A stretch of DNA of 64,000 nucleotides from Pseudomonas oryzagri (GCF_020831405.1 NZ_JAJHPU010000017.1:18662-82661), one strand, 5' to 3'; positions 53,818-63,778 are shown, numbered from the stretch's first letter. Numbers and translations are program-made. The notes: generated by a model not told the origin, from the sequence alone.

Positions 53818-54972
53818 TCAGCGCCAGCGATCCAGCAGGTTCACCACCACCCGATCCAGCCAGCCCCACAGACGCTGCGAGACGCGCATCGCCAGCGGAC
53901 GGGAGAACCAGTCGTCGAGGGTGATCTCGCGGCTGCGCGCGAAATCGGTCGCGAAGCTCTCCGCCAGCGCGGCGGTCAGACCGGGATCGAGCGCCTCGAG
54001 GTTGGCCTCCAGGTTGAAGCGCAGGGTCCAGTGGTCGAAGTTGCACGAGCCGATGCTCACCCAGTCGTCGACCAGCACCGCCTTGAGATGCAGGAAGCGC
54101 GGCTGGTACTCGTAGATGCGCACGCCATTCTTCAACAGGCGCGGGTAGTAACGCTGCCCGGCGTAACGCACCTGATCGTGGTCGGTGAGCCGGCCGCTGA
54201 GCAGCAGGCGCACGTCAACGCCGCGCTGCGCCGCCTTGCGCAGGGCCTTGCGCACCCGCCAGCTGGGCAGGAAGTACGGCGTGGCCAGCCAGATGCGCCC
54301 GCGCGCGCGGGCGAGATTGCGCAGCAGCGAGCGCAGGATGTCGCGGTGCTGCAGGGCGTCGGCATAGGCGACCCGGCCCAGCCCGGTCCCCGACGCCGGC
54401 CGCGGCGGCAGATGGCGCAGCGGCCGGATGTACGGCCGCCAGCTCTGCGGTTCGACGGCGGCCTGCCACTGACGCTCGAACAGCGTCTGCCAGTCGGCCA
54501 CCGCCGGCCCGGCCACCTCCACCATCAGCTCGTGCCAGCGGCTGTCGCCCTGCTCCGGCAGCCAGAAGTCGTCGGTGGCGCCGGTACCGCCCACCCAGGC
54601 CTGCGCCTCGTCGACCAGCAGCAGCTTGCGGTGGTCGCGGAACAGGTTGCCCAGTCCGCGCCGCCAGCCGATCGGGTTGTACAGCCGCAGCTCGACGCCG
54701 GCGCCACGCAGCTGGCGGCTGAGCCGCGCGCCGATACCGCGGCAACCGAAAGCGTCGAACAGGCAGCGCACCGCCACGCCGCGCAGAGCCGCGCGCTCCA
54801 GACAGGCGACCAGCTGCTCGGCGCAGCTGCCGGCCTCGACCAGGTACAGCTCCAGTTCGACCTGCCGCTGCGCGCGGTCGATGGCCGCCAGCATGCGGGG
54901 GAAGAACTGCTCGCCATCGATCAGCAACAGGAAGCTGTTGCCTTCGCGCCAGGGAAAAACCGCGGGATGCAC
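53818..54972 (-). CDS. Phospholipase D-family protein (cardiolipin synthase-like)
   Basis: The product has 384 residues from a GTG at 54972 with no clear ribosome binding site, so the start is uncertain. Two HKD motifs: DHRKLLLVDEAQAWVGG (about 115-131) and HLKAVLVDDWVSIGSCNFD (about 300-318). The spacing and IGSCN/GGTGATDD fit ClsB-type cardiolipin synthases without N-terminal membrane helices. It probably makes cardiolipin or another phosphatidyl transfer product. The upstream gene is 167 bp away on the same strand. Confidence 0.85.
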   Translation of the reverse strand: MHPAVFPWREGNSFLLLIDGEQFFPRMLAAIDRAQRQVELELYLVEAGSCAEQLVACLERAALRGVAVRCLFDAFGCRGIGARLSRQLRGAGVELRLYNPIGWRRGLGNLFRDHRKLLLVDEAQAWVGGTGATDDFWLPEQGDSRWHELMVEVAGPAVADWQTLFERQWQAAVEPQSWRPYIRPLRHLPPRPASGTGLGRVAYADALQHRDILRSLLRNLARARGRIWLATPYFLPSWRVRKALRKAAQRGVDVRLLLSGRLTDHDQVRYAGQRYYPRLLKNGVRIYEYQPRFLHLKAVLVDDWVSIGSCNFDHWTLRFNLEANLEALDPGLTAALAESFATDFARSREITLDDWFSRPLAMRVSQRLWGWLDRVVVNLLDRWR

Positions 54973-55139
54973 GACGCTAGCGCCATGCCGGAAGAAAGGG
55001 GGAAACGGGGGGCATCGGGTCCTCGCCTGACAAATTCCTCAGCGCAACATAGCCGGGGAGCGAGGCGCGCTCAAGGCGACGGACGGCAGAAACGACGACG
55101 CCGGCGCCCCGAAGGACGCCGGCGTCGCGGCGGGAACGA

Positions 55140-55925
55140 TCAGCGCGGCAGGGCGTAGTCGGCCGGACCCATCAGGTCCATGCCGCACTCGAGCTGGGAG
55201 ATCCAGTCGAGGAAGGTGTTGATCATGGCCTTGCCGACGAAGGGACGGCCGTGCTGCGGCACGATCATCTCGACGTCCATCTTGCGCACCATGTCGGCCC
55301 ACAGGCGGCAGATCTTGTTGCTGGCCATGTAGCGGCGGTGGAAGCCTTCCATGCTCGACAGGTGAGCGGCGAAGTCGGTGACCGGCTGGGCGTCGTCGAC
55401 CAGGGAGGCGCCCATGTCGCCGGAGAACAGGATCTTGCTGATCGGATCGTAGATCTGGAAGTTGCCCACCGAGTGCAGGAAGTGCGCCGGCACCGCCTTG
55501 AGCTGGCACTTGCCGAGCGGCAGCGACTGGCCGCGGTCGGGCAGCGCGATGATGCGGTCGTAGGTGGAGATGCCGTGGCTGACGGCCAGGTAGTTGGCGG
55601 TCAGGTGCGGCAGGAAGCGCGCCCACAGGCGCGAGCAGATCACCTTGGCGCGGGTGTGCAGCAGCCACTTGTCCAGCGCGGCGATGATGTCCGGATCCTG
55701 GTGCGAGGCGAAGATGTAGGTCAGGTCCTGCACCGGGATGTGCTTGGACAGCTCGAGCGACAGGGGGGTGTAGGTCAGGTCGCCACCCGGATCGAGCAGC
55801 ATGTATTGCTCGTTGTCGACGATCAGGAACTGGTTGGTCTGCACACCCTCTCCGCTGACCAGATCATCGAAGCACAGGCACTGGTGGGTGCCGTTATCAA
55901 ACAGGACTATGGGTTCGCGACGCAT
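55140..55925 (-). CDS. Metallo-beta-lactamase-fold protein of the ODP (diiron oxygen-binding) type
   Basis: The product has 261 residues. Metal-binding positions: SHQDPDII (HxxxD, with Gln in place of the usual Glu), [29 protein letters not shown]. This order matches the flavodiiron-protein-like beta-lactamase domain (ODP family, implicated in oxygen sensing), here without a flavodoxin domain. Function in Pseudomonas is not established; a role in chemosensing is known for related ODPs. No chemotaxis gene is adjacent. Confidence 0.8.
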   Translation of the reverse strand: MRREPIVLFDNGTHQCLCFDDLVSGEGVQTNQFLIVDNEQYMLLDPGGDLTYTPLSLELSKHIPVQDLTYIFASHQDPDIIAALDKWLLHTRAKVICSRLWARFLPHLTANYLAVSHGISTYDRIIALPDRGQSLPLGKCQLKAVPAHFLHSVGNFQIYDPISKILFSGDMGASLVDDAQPVTDFAAHLSSMEGFHRRYMASNKICRLWADMVRKMDVEMIVPQHGRPFVGKAMINTFLDWISQLECGMDLMGPADYALPR

Positions 55926-56174
55926 GGCAACCTCGAATTCTTAGGCCGGATCAGCTTAGCGGAGCGCGCCGGCGAAGGCACTGACCTGCATCAAGCAGGC
56001 CAGCGGGGCTGCCGCCACGCAAATTCATCCCACTCTACTGCGCCGCCATCCCAGGGGCTGGGCGGCCAGTCACAGAAGCATCACCGCGGCGTCACCGCCG
56101 CGACATTCGCGCTTGCCAGCATGGCCATGCACACAACAAGGAAGCGGCCACCCTCGGCTGCCCGGAGGATCTGC

Positions 56175-56933
56175 ATGTCCGCCACTGCACTATCCCGCGA
56201 CACCAGTCCCACCCGTCGCCTGCAGGCCGAGCGCCTGCACGGCACCGAAGCCCTGCTGGAAGCCCAGGGCCTGCGCTACCGCGTGTTCGGCGAGGAGTTC
56301 GGCGCCCGCCTGGATGGCGCCGAGCAGGGCCTCGACTGCGACGGTTTCGATGCCCACTGCAGCCACCTGGGCGTACGCGACCTCGCCAGCGGCGAACTGG
56401 TCGCCACCACCCGCCTGCTCGATCACGGCATCGCCCGGCGCCTCGGCCGCTTCTACAGCGAGGGCGAGTTCCGCCTGCAGGGCCTCGCCCGCCTCGATGG
56501 CCCCACCCTGGAGATCGGCCGCACCTGCGTGGCCGCCGCCTACCGCAACGGCGCGACCATCGCCGTGCTGTGGAGCGCGCTGGCGGAAATCCTCAACGAG
56601 GGCGGCTACCGCTACCTGATGGGCTGCGCCAGCATTCCCATGCGCGACGGCGGCATCCAGGCCCGCGCGGTGATGCAGCGCCTGCGCGAGCGTCACCTGA
56701 GCACCGAGCTGCTGCATGCCGAGCCGCTGCTGCCGCTGCCGACGCTGGCGGTGCCGGACGACAACCTCACCGCCGAGCTGCCGCCGCTGCTCAAGGCCTA
56801 CATGCGCCTGGGCGCCAAAGTCTGCGGCGAGCCGTGCTGGGACCCGGACTTCCAGGTCGCCGACGTGTTCATCCTGCTCAAGCGCGACGAGCTGTGCCCG
56901 CGCTATGCCCGGCACTTCAAGGCGGCCGGCTGA
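56175..56933 (+). CDS. olsB: L-ornithine N-alpha-acyltransferase OlsB
   Basis: The product has 252 residues; GGAGGA precedes ATG 56175. GNAT-like acyltransferase with [40 protein letters not shown] and [14 protein letters not shown]. It transfers a 3-hydroxyacyl chain from ACP to ornithine, the first step of ornithine-lipid synthesis. The stop overlaps the olsA start (TGATG), so translation is coupled. Confidence 0.9.
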   Translation: MSATALSRDTSPTRRLQAERLHGTEALLEAQGLRYRVFGEEFGARLDGAEQGLDCDGFDAHCSHLGVRDLASGELVATTRLLDHGIARRLGRFYSEGEFRLQGLARLDGPTLEIGRTCVAAAYRNGATIAVLWSALAEILNEGGYRYLMGCASIPMRDGGIQARAVMQRLRERHLSTELLHAEPLLPLPTLAVPDDNLTAELPPLLKAYMRLGAKVCGEPCWDPDFQVADVFILLKRDELCPRYARHFKAAG

Positions 56934-57712
56934 TGGCCCGCCTGCGCCTGTACGGACGCCTGTTGCGCCTGTTCGCCGTGCTCGGCGAGGGCGCGCTGTA
57001 CGCCGCCTGGGTCGGCCTGCGCGAGCGCACGGGCGGCGCGCCGCTGGCCCTGCGCCAGCGCCTGACCTGCCGCTTCATGCGCCGCCTGCAGGGCGCCCTG
57101 CCCTTCACCGTGCAGATCCATGGCCGCCTGCCGGAGAGCCCGGTGCTGTGGCTGGCCAACCATGTCTCCTGGGTCGACATCGCCATGCTCGGCGCGCTGC
57201 GCCCGCTGTCCTTCCTGGCCAAGGCCGAGGTGCGCGGCTGGCCGCTGGCCGGCTGGCTGGCGCAGCAGGCCGGCACCCTGTTCATCCGCCGCGGCGCCGG
57301 CGAGGCCGGCGATCTCGGCGGTCAGCTGGCCGAGCGCCTGCGCCTGGGCAGTCACCTGGTGATCTTCCCCGAAGGCACCAGCTCCGACGGCGGCGACGTG
57401 CTGCGCTTCCATCCGCGCCTGCTGGCGGCGGCGGTGGCCAGCGGCGCGGCGCTGCAGCCGGTGGCGATCCGCTACCGGCGCGACGGCGCGCGCGACGAAC
57501 TGGCGCCCTTCGTCGGCGACGACGAGCTGCCGGCGCACCTGCTGCGCCTGCTGGCCGCCGAACGCGCCGGCGTGGAGATCACCTTGCTGGAACCGATCGC
57601 CAGCGATGGCCTGTCGCGCAGCGAACTGGCCAGTCGCGCCCACGCCGCGATTCGCCAGGTGGTGCACGGCCAGCCGACGGTCCGCGCGGCCGGCGAAGCG
57701 CTCGCCGCCTGA
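56933..57712 (+). CDS. olsA: Lyso-ornithine lipid O-acyltransferase OlsA
   Basis: The product has 259 residues. PlsC-type motifs: LANHVSWVDI (NHxxxxD), LFIRRGAG and FPEGTSSDGG. Acylates lyso-ornithine lipid at the hydroxyl group to give ornithine lipid, a phosphorus-free membrane lipid. Together with olsB it gives the full pathway. A broader lysophosphatidic acid acyltransferase activity is possible. Confidence 0.9.
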   Translation: MARLRLYGRLLRLFAVLGEGALYAAWVGLRERTGGAPLALRQRLTCRFMRRLQGALPFTVQIHGRLPESPVLWLANHVSWVDIAMLGALRPLSFLAKAEVRGWPLAGWLAQQAGTLFIRRGAGEAGDLGGQLAERLRLGSHLVIFPEGTSSDGGDVLRFHPRLLAAAVASGAALQPVAIRYRRDGARDELAPFVGDDELPAHLLRLLAAERAGVEITLLEPIASDGLSRSELASRAHAAIRQVVHGQPTVRAAGEALAA

Positions 57713-57789
57713 GAGCCGCCTTCCCCGGCCCCGTGTGCGCCGGCGCCTGCAATAATCAGCAGGTAGACCGGCGCGGGCGGGACCTTCCC

Positions 57790-60516
57790 ATGCAGCCTTC
57801 AACACGCACGGACGCCTGGCACAGCCTGGATGCCGACGTCGCCCTGGCGGCGCTCGACAGCCGGCACAGCGGCCTGAGCGGCCATGAGGCGCAGCAGCGC
57901 CTCGCCCATCACGGCGCCAACCGCCTGCCGGTCGCGCCGAAGGAAGGTGCGCTGCGCCGTTTCCTGCGCCAGTTCCACAACCTGCTGCTGTACCTGATGC
58001 TCGCCGCCGCGCTGGTCACCGCCCTGCTCCAGCACTGGATCGACAGCGGGGTGATCCTGGTCGCGGTGCTGGTCAACGCCGCCCTCGGCTTCGTCCAGGA
58101 AGGCAAGGCCGAGCGCGCGCTGGACGCCATCCGCGACCTGCTGTCGCCGCGCGCCCTGGTGCTGCGCGACGGCCGCCGGCAGACCATCGACGCCGGGCGG
58201 CTGGTGCCCGGCGACCTGGTGCTGCTCGGCCCCGGCGACAAGGTGCCGGCCGACCTGCGCCTGCTCGCCCACAAGAACCTGCACGCCGACGAGGCGGCGC
58301 TGACCGGCGAGTCGGTACCGGTGGCCAAGCACGTCGAGGCGGTGGCGGCCGAAGCGGCGCTCGGCGACCGCCGCTGCATGCTCTACTCCGGCACGCTGAT
58401 CACCAGCGGCCAGGGCACCGGCCTGGTGGTGGCCACCGGCGCCGCCACCGAGCTGGGCCGCATCGGCGCGCTGCTCGGCCGGGTGCCCCGCCACTCCACG
58501 CCGCTGCTGCGGCAGATCGAGCGCTTCAGCCGCTGGCTGGCCGCCGCGATCCTCATTGGCGCCGTGCTGACTTTCGCCCTCGGCACCCTGTGGCGTGCCC
58601 AGGACCCCGCCGAGATGTTCCTGCTGGTGGTGGCGCTGACCGCCTCGGCGATCCCCGAGGGACTGCCGGCGATCATGACGGTGATCCTCGCCCTCGGCGT
58701 GCAGCGCATGGCCGGCCGCCACGCCATCGTCCGCCACCTGCCGGCGGTGGAGACCCTCGGCGCGGTGACGGTGATCTGCTCCGACAAGACCGGCACCCTG
58801 ACCCGCGACGAGATGACCGTGCAGCGCATCGCCTGCGCCGGCCGGATCATCGAGGTCAGCGGCGCCGGCTACGCGCCGCTGGGCGGGCTGCAGCGCGGCG
58901 GCCATCCGCTGCAGGCGGACGCCGACCTGCGCGAGCTGGGCCGCCTCGCGCTGCTGTGCAACGACGCCGAGCTGCACGAGCACGAACAGCTCTGGCAGCT
59001 GCATGGCGACCCCACCGAGGGCGCGCTGGTGACCCTGGCGCTCAAGCTCGGTCTCGATCCCGCTGGCCTGCGCGCCGAACTGCCGCGCAGCGACGCCATC
59101 CCCTTCGAGTCCGAGCAGCGCTTCATGGCCACCCTGCACCACGACCACCGCGGCCACGGTCTGATCTGCGTCAAGGGCGCCCCCGAGCGGGTGCTGGAGA
59201 TGTGCAGCCAGCAGCGCTGGCAGGGCGATGACCGGCCGCTGGAGGCCGACTGGTGGCGGCGCCAGGTCGGCGACATGGCCGCGCGCGGCCTGCGCCTGCT
59301 CGCGCTGGCCTGCCGGCCGACCGACGCCGAACAGCGCAGCCTGTGCTTCGCCGACCTCGAACGCGGCCTCACCCTGGTCGGCCTGGTCGGCCTTATCGAT
59401 CCGCCGCGCGCCGAGGCCATCGCCGCGATAAAGCGCTGCCGCAGCGCCGGCGTGCAGGTGAAGATGATCACCGGCGACCACGCCGACACCGCGTGCACCA
59501 TCGGTGCCCAGCTCGGCCTGGGCAACGGCCGCGCGGTACTGACCGGCGCGCAGATCGAGCTGCTCGACGATGCCCGCCTGCGCCAGGCGCTGGCCGAGGT
59601 GGAGGTGTTCGCGCGCACCAGCCCCGAGCACAAGCTGCGCCTCGTGCAGGCCCTCCAGGCCGGCGGCGAGGTGGTGGCGATGACCGGCGACGGGGTCAAC
59701 GACGCCCCGGCGCTCAAGCGCGCCGACGTCGGCGTGGCGATGGGCGGCAAGGGCACCGAGGCGGCCAAGGAAGCGGCCGAGATGGTGCTCAGCGACGACA
59801 ACTTCGCCACCATCGCCAACGCCGTGCACGAGGGCCGCGCGGTCTACGACAACCTGAAGAAGTTCATCCTGTTCATGCTGCCGACCAACGGCGGCGAGGC
59901 GCTGGTGGTAATCGCCGCCATCCTGTTCCTGCTGCCGCTGCCGCTCACCCCGGCGCAGGTTCTGTGGATCAACATGGTCACCTCGAGCACCCTCGGCCTT
60001 GCGCTGGCCTTCGAGCCGGCCGAGCACGGCCTGATGCGCCGGCCGCCGCGCCCGCCCAGCGAGGCGCTGCTGTCGGGCTTCTTCGTCTGGCGCGTGCTGA
60101 TGGTTTCGCTGCTGATGATGGCCGGCGCCCTCGGCCTGTTCCTCTGGGAGCTGGAGCGCGGCAACAGCCTGGATGGCGCGCGGACCATGGCGGTCAACGC
60201 GGTGGTGATGGGCGAGATGTTCTACCTGGTCAACAGCCGCTCGATCTTCGCCTCGTCGCTGAGCCGCGCCGGCCTGTTCGGCAATCCCGCGGTGCCGCTG
60301 GCGATCGCCGCCTGCGCCGGCCTGCAGCTGCTGTTCACCTACGCCCCGCCGCTGCAGGCATTGTTCGGCTCGACCGCTCTGGCGCCCGGCGAATGGGCGC
60401 GCGTGCTGCTGGCCGGACTGCTGCTGTTCGCCGTCGCCGAACTGGAGAAGTGGCTGATCCGCCGCCTGCGCCTGCATCCGCACGCCTACGCCGCCCACGC
60501 CGCCCACGGCGAGTGA
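57790..60516 (+). CDS. P-type cation-transporting ATPase (PacL/SERCA-like)
   Basis: The product has 908 residues from ATG 57790; the frame further upstream overlaps olsA and is not used. Cation ATPase N-terminal domain, actuator TGESVPV, M4 ALTASAIPEGLPAIMT, phosphorylation site CSDKTGTLT, nucleotide-binding KGAPERVLE and hinge MTGDGVNDAPALKRADVG are intact. M6 reads WINMVTSSTLGLALAFEP, where calcium pumps have NLVTDGLPA; the liganding Asp is replaced by Ser. The ion is therefore uncertain (Ca, Mn, Na or Mg). It follows olsA by 77 bp. Confidence 0.88.
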   Translation: MQPSTRTDAWHSLDADVALAALDSRHSGLSGHEAQQRLAHHGANRLPVAPKEGALRRFLRQFHNLLLYLMLAAALVTALLQHWIDSGVILVAVLVNAALGFVQEGKAERALDAIRDLLSPRALVLRDGRRQTIDAGRLVPGDLVLLGPGDKVPADLRLLAHKNLHADEAALTGESVPVAKHVEAVAAEAALGDRRCMLYSGTLITSGQGTGLVVATGAATELGRIGALLGRVPRHSTPLLRQIERFSRWLAAAILIGAVLTFALGTLWRAQDPAEMFLLVVALTASAIPEGLPAIMTVILALGVQRMAGRHAIVRHLPAVETLGAVTVICSDKTGTLTRDEMTVQRIACAGRIIEVSGAGYAPLGGLQRGGHPLQADADLRELGRLALLCNDAELHEHEQLWQLHGDPTEGALVTLALKLGLDPAGLRAELPRSDAIPFESEQRFMATLHHDHRGHGLICVKGAPERVLEMCSQQRWQGDDRPLEADWWRRQVGDMAARGLRLLALACRPTDAEQRSLCFADLERGLTLVGLVGLIDPPRAEAIAAIKRCRSAGVQVKMITGDHADTACTIGAQLGLGNGRAVLTGAQIELLDDARLRQALAEVEVFARTSPEHKLRLVQALQAGGEVVAMTGDGVNDAPALKRADVGVAMGGKGTEAAKEAAEMVLSDDNFATIANAVHEGRAVYDNLKKFILFMLPTNGGEALVVIAAILFLLPLPLTPAQVLWINMVTSSTLGLALAFEPAEHGLMRRPPRPPSEALLSGFFVWRVLMVSLLMMAGALGLFLWELERGNSLDGARTMAVNAVVMGEMFYLVNSRSIFASSLSRAGLFGNPAVPLAIAACAGLQLLFTYAPPLQALFGSTALAPGEWARVLLAGLLLFAVAELEKWLIRRLRLHPHAYAAHAAHGE

Positions 60517-60519
60517 GAC

Positions 60520-61095
60520 TCACGTGCGCGCGGCAGCGGCGAAGGCGATCAGCTCGGGGTAGAAGGCGCGGAAATCCTCCCGCAGCGGCCGGTACAGGCG
60601 CTCCAGCTCGGCCAGCCCGCCGTCCAGGACCGAGGGGCGCGACAGGCGCCGCTGCAGGTTGCCGAGCACCCGCTCGAGCACGGCGAACTCGCGGTAGCTG
60701 CCCAGCCAGTCGTCCGCCGCCATGCGCGGGGCGATCAACGCCAGGCGGCCGGGCAGCTCGGCCTGCGCCGCCAGCACGCCGTACACCCGTGCGCTGAACA
60801 ATTCCAGCGGCTCGTCGGCGTAGGCGTCCCAGTCGCAGGCCAGGCAGTGGTCGAAGAACAGGTCGAGAAGGATGCCGGCGTAGCGCCGCCGCTCGGCGGG
60901 AAAGCGCGCCACGGCCGCGCGGACCAGCGGATGGCTGTCGGTGAAGGCGTCGATGCGCCGGTGCAGGCGGATGGCCGCCTCGACCTCCGCGGCGAAGCGC
61001 CCGTCCAGCGGCCCCTTGACGAAGTCGCCGTACAGGCTGCCGAGCAATTGCGCCGGCCGCGGACCGCCGAGGTGCAGGTGGGCGAGGTAGTTCAT
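60520..61095 (-). CDS. acpH: Acyl carrier protein phosphodiesterase
   Basis: The product has 191 residues. The N-terminus MNYLAHLHLG and GSLYGDFVKG, RLHRRIDAFTDSHP and DLFFDHCLACDW are characteristic of the AcpH HD-like fold. Removes 4'-phosphopantetheine from holo-ACP. Convergent with the P-type ATPase, 3 bp apart. Confidence 0.92.
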   Translation of the reverse strand: MNYLAHLHLGGPRPAQLLGSLYGDFVKGPLDGRFAAEVEAAIRLHRRIDAFTDSHPLVRAAVARFPAERRRYAGILLDLFFDHCLACDWDAYADEPLELFSARVYGVLAAQAELPGRLALIAPRMAADDWLGSYREFAVLERVLGNLQRRLSRPSVLDGGLAELERLYRPLREDFRAFYPELIAFAAAART

Positions 61096-61180
61096 CGTTC
61101 CAGCTTAACGCTGCGCCGGCCCGCCCGCGACAACGGCGCTTGGCATGAGAGTTCATAAGCTCAGCACGAACGAATATTTG

Positions 61181-61194
61181 TATTTCGCGAAATA
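61181..61194. promoter_or_regulatory. Palindromic operator candidate upstream of the ArsR gene
   Basis: TATTTCGCGAAATA is a perfect 14-bp palindrome, 47 bp before the regulator start, in an AT-rich promoter. A related TTTCGC...GCGATA pair follows (61204-61222). Likely the regulator's own binding site. Confidence 0.6.
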
Positions 61195-61241
61195 CCGATA
61201 TAAATTTCGCTCCATCGCGATAAACCGTTAAAGCCACTCCC

Positions 61242-61544
61242 ATGTCATTCGATACCGACGAAATCATCAAGGCCCTGGCCCACCCCGTGCGTCGCCAGAT
61301 TCTCCACTGGCTCAAGGAGCCCGAGCGCTACTTCGCCGACCAGGAACACTCGCTGGAGGTCGGCGTGTGCGCCGGGATGATCGACCGCCGTACCGGCCTG
61401 TCGCAGTCCACCGTGTCGGCGCACCTGGCCACCCTGCAGCGCGCCGGTCTGGTGAGCAGCCGCAAGGTCGGCCAGTGGAACTTCTTCAAGCGCAACGAGG
61501 AGACCATCCAGGCCTTCCTGCGCCGGCTCGATGACGAACTCTGA
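61242..61544 (+). CDS. ArsR-family repressor
   Basis: The product has 100 residues forming one winged helix (IIKALAHPVRRQILHWL, GLSQSTVSAHLATLQRAGLVSSRKVGQW). CVCAG and other Cys/His groups are not in the classic metal-binding ELCVCD arrangement; VGVCAGMIDRRTGL has one cysteine, which might react with an electrophile. It lies 24 bp before a xenobiotic reductase gene that it presumably controls. NemR/QsrR-like thiol sensing is an inference. Confidence 0.9.
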   Translation: MSFDTDEIIKALAHPVRRQILHWLKEPERYFADQEHSLEVGVCAGMIDRRTGLSQSTVSAHLATLQRAGLVSSRKVGQWNFFKRNEETIQAFLRRLDDEL

Positions 61545-61568
61545 CTTCATCCCAGCAAGGAAACGATC

Positions 61569-62633
61569 ATGCCGACCCCGTCCGTTCCGAACCTGTTCGA
61601 CCCCATCCAGGTAGGCGATCTCGAGCTGCCCAACCGCATCGTCATGGCCCCGCTGACCCGTTGCCGCGCCGAACCCGGCCGCGTGCCCGGCGCGCTGATG
61701 GCCGAGTACTACGTGCAGCGCGCCAGCGCCGGCCTGATCATCAGCGAGGCCACCTCGGTGACGCCGATGGGCGTCGGCTACCCGGACACCCCCGGCATCT
61801 GGTCCGCCGAGCAGGTGCAGGGCTGGAAGAACGTCACCAGCGCGGTGCACGCCGCCGGTGGGCGCATCTTCCTGCAGCTGTGGCACGTCGGGCGCATCTC
61901 CGATCCCAGCTACCTGGACGGCGAGCTGCCGGTGGCGCCCAGCGCCGTGCGACCGCAGGGCCATGTCAGCCTGATCCGTCCCAAGCGCGAGTTCGTCACC
62001 CCGCGCGCGCTGGAAACCGCGGAAATCGCCGGTGTCGTCGAGGCCTACCGGCAGGGCGCGGCGAACGCCAAGGCCGCCGGCTTCGACGGCGTGGAGATCC
62101 ACGGCGCCAACGGCTACCTGCTCGACCAGTTCCTGCAGGACAGCACCAACCAGCGCAGCGACCGGTACGGCGGCTCGCTGGAGAACCGCGCACGGCTGCT
62201 GCTGGAAGTCACCGACGCGGTGGTTTCGGTGTGGGGCGCCGGTCGCGTCGGCATGCACCTGGCGCCGCGCGCCGATGCCCACGACATGGGCGACTCCAAC
62301 CGCGCCGAGACCTTCGCCTACGTGGCCCGCGAGCTGGGCAAGCGCGGCATCGCCTTCATCTGCGCCCGCGAGCACGAAGCCGACGACAGCCTCGGCCCGC
62401 AGCTCAAGCAGATCTTCGGCGGCGTCTATATCGCCAACGAACGCTTCACCGGCGAGCAGGCCAACCGCTGGCTGGCCGAGGGCAAGGCCGACGCGGTGGC
62501 CTTCGGCATCCCCTTCATCGCCAACCCCGACCTGCCGGCGCGCCTGGCCGCCGGCGCGCCGCTGAACCAGGCCGACAGCAATACCTTCTACGCCCCCGGG
62601 CCGGTCGGCTACATCGACTACCCGACCCTGTAA
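61569..62633 (+). CDS. xenB: Old yellow enzyme family reductase (XenB/NemA-like)
   Basis: The product has 354 residues; AAGGA precedes ATG 61571-61569. FMN barrel motifs PNRIVMAPLTRCRA, QLWHVGRISDPSYL, EIHGANGYLLDQFLQDSTNQRSD and YGGSLENRARLLLEV are complete. NAD(P)H-dependent reduction of activated alkenes, N-ethylmaleimide and nitro compounds. Naming follows the recalled PA4354-PA4356 (ArsR, xenB) order; NemA would be equally fitting. Confidence 0.92.
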   Translation: MPTPSVPNLFDPIQVGDLELPNRIVMAPLTRCRAEPGRVPGALMAEYYVQRASAGLIISEATSVTPMGVGYPDTPGIWSAEQVQGWKNVTSAVHAAGGRIFLQLWHVGRISDPSYLDGELPVAPSAVRPQGHVSLIRPKREFVTPRALETAEIAGVVEAYRQGAANAKAAGFDGVEIHGANGYLLDQFLQDSTNQRSDRYGGSLENRARLLLEVTDAVVSVWGAGRVGMHLAPRADAHDMGDSNRAETFAYVARELGKRGIAFICAREHEADDSLGPQLKQIFGGVYIANERFTGEQANRWLAEGKADAVAFGIPFIANPDLPARLAAGAPLNQADSNTFYAPGPVGYIDYPTL

Positions 62634-62647
62634 GGCCTGCGCCAAGC

Positions 62648-62685
62648 AAAAGCCCCCGCTGCTCGCGCAGCCGGGGGCTTTTTTG
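62648..62685. terminator. Terminator after the reductase gene
   Basis: AAAAGCCCCCG pairs with CGGGGGCTTTT across a further CTGC/GCAG stem, followed by T6. It works in both directions between convergent genes. Confidence 0.85.
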
Positions 62686-62699
62686 CAGGCGGGGCGAAC

Positions 62700-63557
62700 T
62701 CAGCGCGCGTTGAGCTGCTGCTGCAGGTTCTGCACCTGCGCCTGCAGGGTGGTGATGTTGCGGGTCATCTGCGCGCGGAAGGCGTCCATCTCGGCATTGC
62801 CGGCATTCGCCGGACGATTGTCCAGCTCGCTGCGCAGCACCAGCAGATCCGATTCGAGGCGGCTGATCGCCTGGTTGGGGTTGCCCTGCTTCTTCAGCGC
62901 GGCCACCTCGCCGCCGAGGCTGTCGACGCGACCTTCCAGCTTGCCCGCTTCGCCCTGCGCCGCCTTCAGCGCGGCCTGCTCGCCGGCCAGGCCCTGCACG
63001 CGACTTTCCAGACTGGCGACGCCGGTCTGCTGCTCCTTGAGCGCGACCTGCAGCTGCGCGCTGCCGGCCTGCTGGCTCTTCAGCTCGCCGCGCAGCGCCT
63101 CGATCTGGCGAGCCTGCTCCTGGTTGCGGTCGTCGGCGGCCTGCTGCTGCTTGCCGAGCTGGGCCAGCTTGCTCTCCAGCTGCTTGATGCGCAGCTTGAG
63201 CCCCTCGTTCTCGCTGGTGACGCTGGACTCGGTGGCTACCACCTTGCCGGAGATGTCCTTGAGCCTGCCGGCGGCGTCCTCGCTGATCCGCGCGAAGCTT
63301 TCCTGGGTGGCGACCAGTTGCTGCTCCAGACGCACCAGCTGCTGCTGGCTCCACCAGCCCAGGCCGCCCAGGGCCACCAGCAACACGCCGACCAGCAGCC
63401 AGGCCAGGCGGCCGCCGCGCGGCGCCGCGGCCTGCGCGGGGGCGGTCCGAGAGCGCGCAGCGGCAACCGGCGGGGTGGGGGCGGCAGCGGCCGGCTTGCG
63501 ACCGTCGATGGTCAGACTGGGCACATCGTCCAGTTCGTCGAGAGAGTCGTTACGCAT
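62700..63557 (-). CDS. Single-span membrane protein with long coiled coil
   Basis: The product has 285 residues: Pro/Ala-rich cytoplasmic segment (1-50), one membrane helix LAWLLVGVLLVALGGLGWW (about 51-69), then about 200 residues of coiled coil rich in Gln, Glu and Leu (LRIKQLESKLAQLGKQQQAADDRNQEQARQIEALRG), Asn/Gln-rich at the end. No enzymatic motif is visible; homologues are often labelled ATPase without a Walker motif. Likely an envelope-structural or regulatory role. Function unknown. Confidence 0.75.
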   Translation of the reverse strand: MRNDSLDELDDVPSLTIDGRKPAAAAPTPPVAAARSRTAPAQAAAPRGGRLAWLLVGVLLVALGGLGWWSQQQLVRLEQQLVATQESFARISEDAAGRLKDISGKVVATESSVTSENEGLKLRIKQLESKLAQLGKQQQAADDRNQEQARQIEALRGELKSQQAGSAQLQVALKEQQTGVASLESRVQGLAGEQAALKAAQGEAGKLEGRVDSLGGEVAALKKQGNPNQAISRLESDLLVLRSELDNRPANAGNAEMDAFRAQMTRNITTLQAQVQNLQQQLNAR

Positions 63558-63778
63558 ACCAACACAACCTGTCTATGAATCCGTCGGGGCGACAATGGCC
63601 ACAGTATAACGAACCGGCCGCATGAGCTGGCGCGATGCCTCCTCGCGGTGCAGCCCGCACCGCGAGGAGGCCGCCAGGACACCAATCGGCGTCGTATCCG
63701 GCACAGCTCAGCCACCCCAAAGCTGGTATGGCCTTTGCTAGTCCTTAGACATTGCCAGACTGCGCCAAGGAGAGACCC

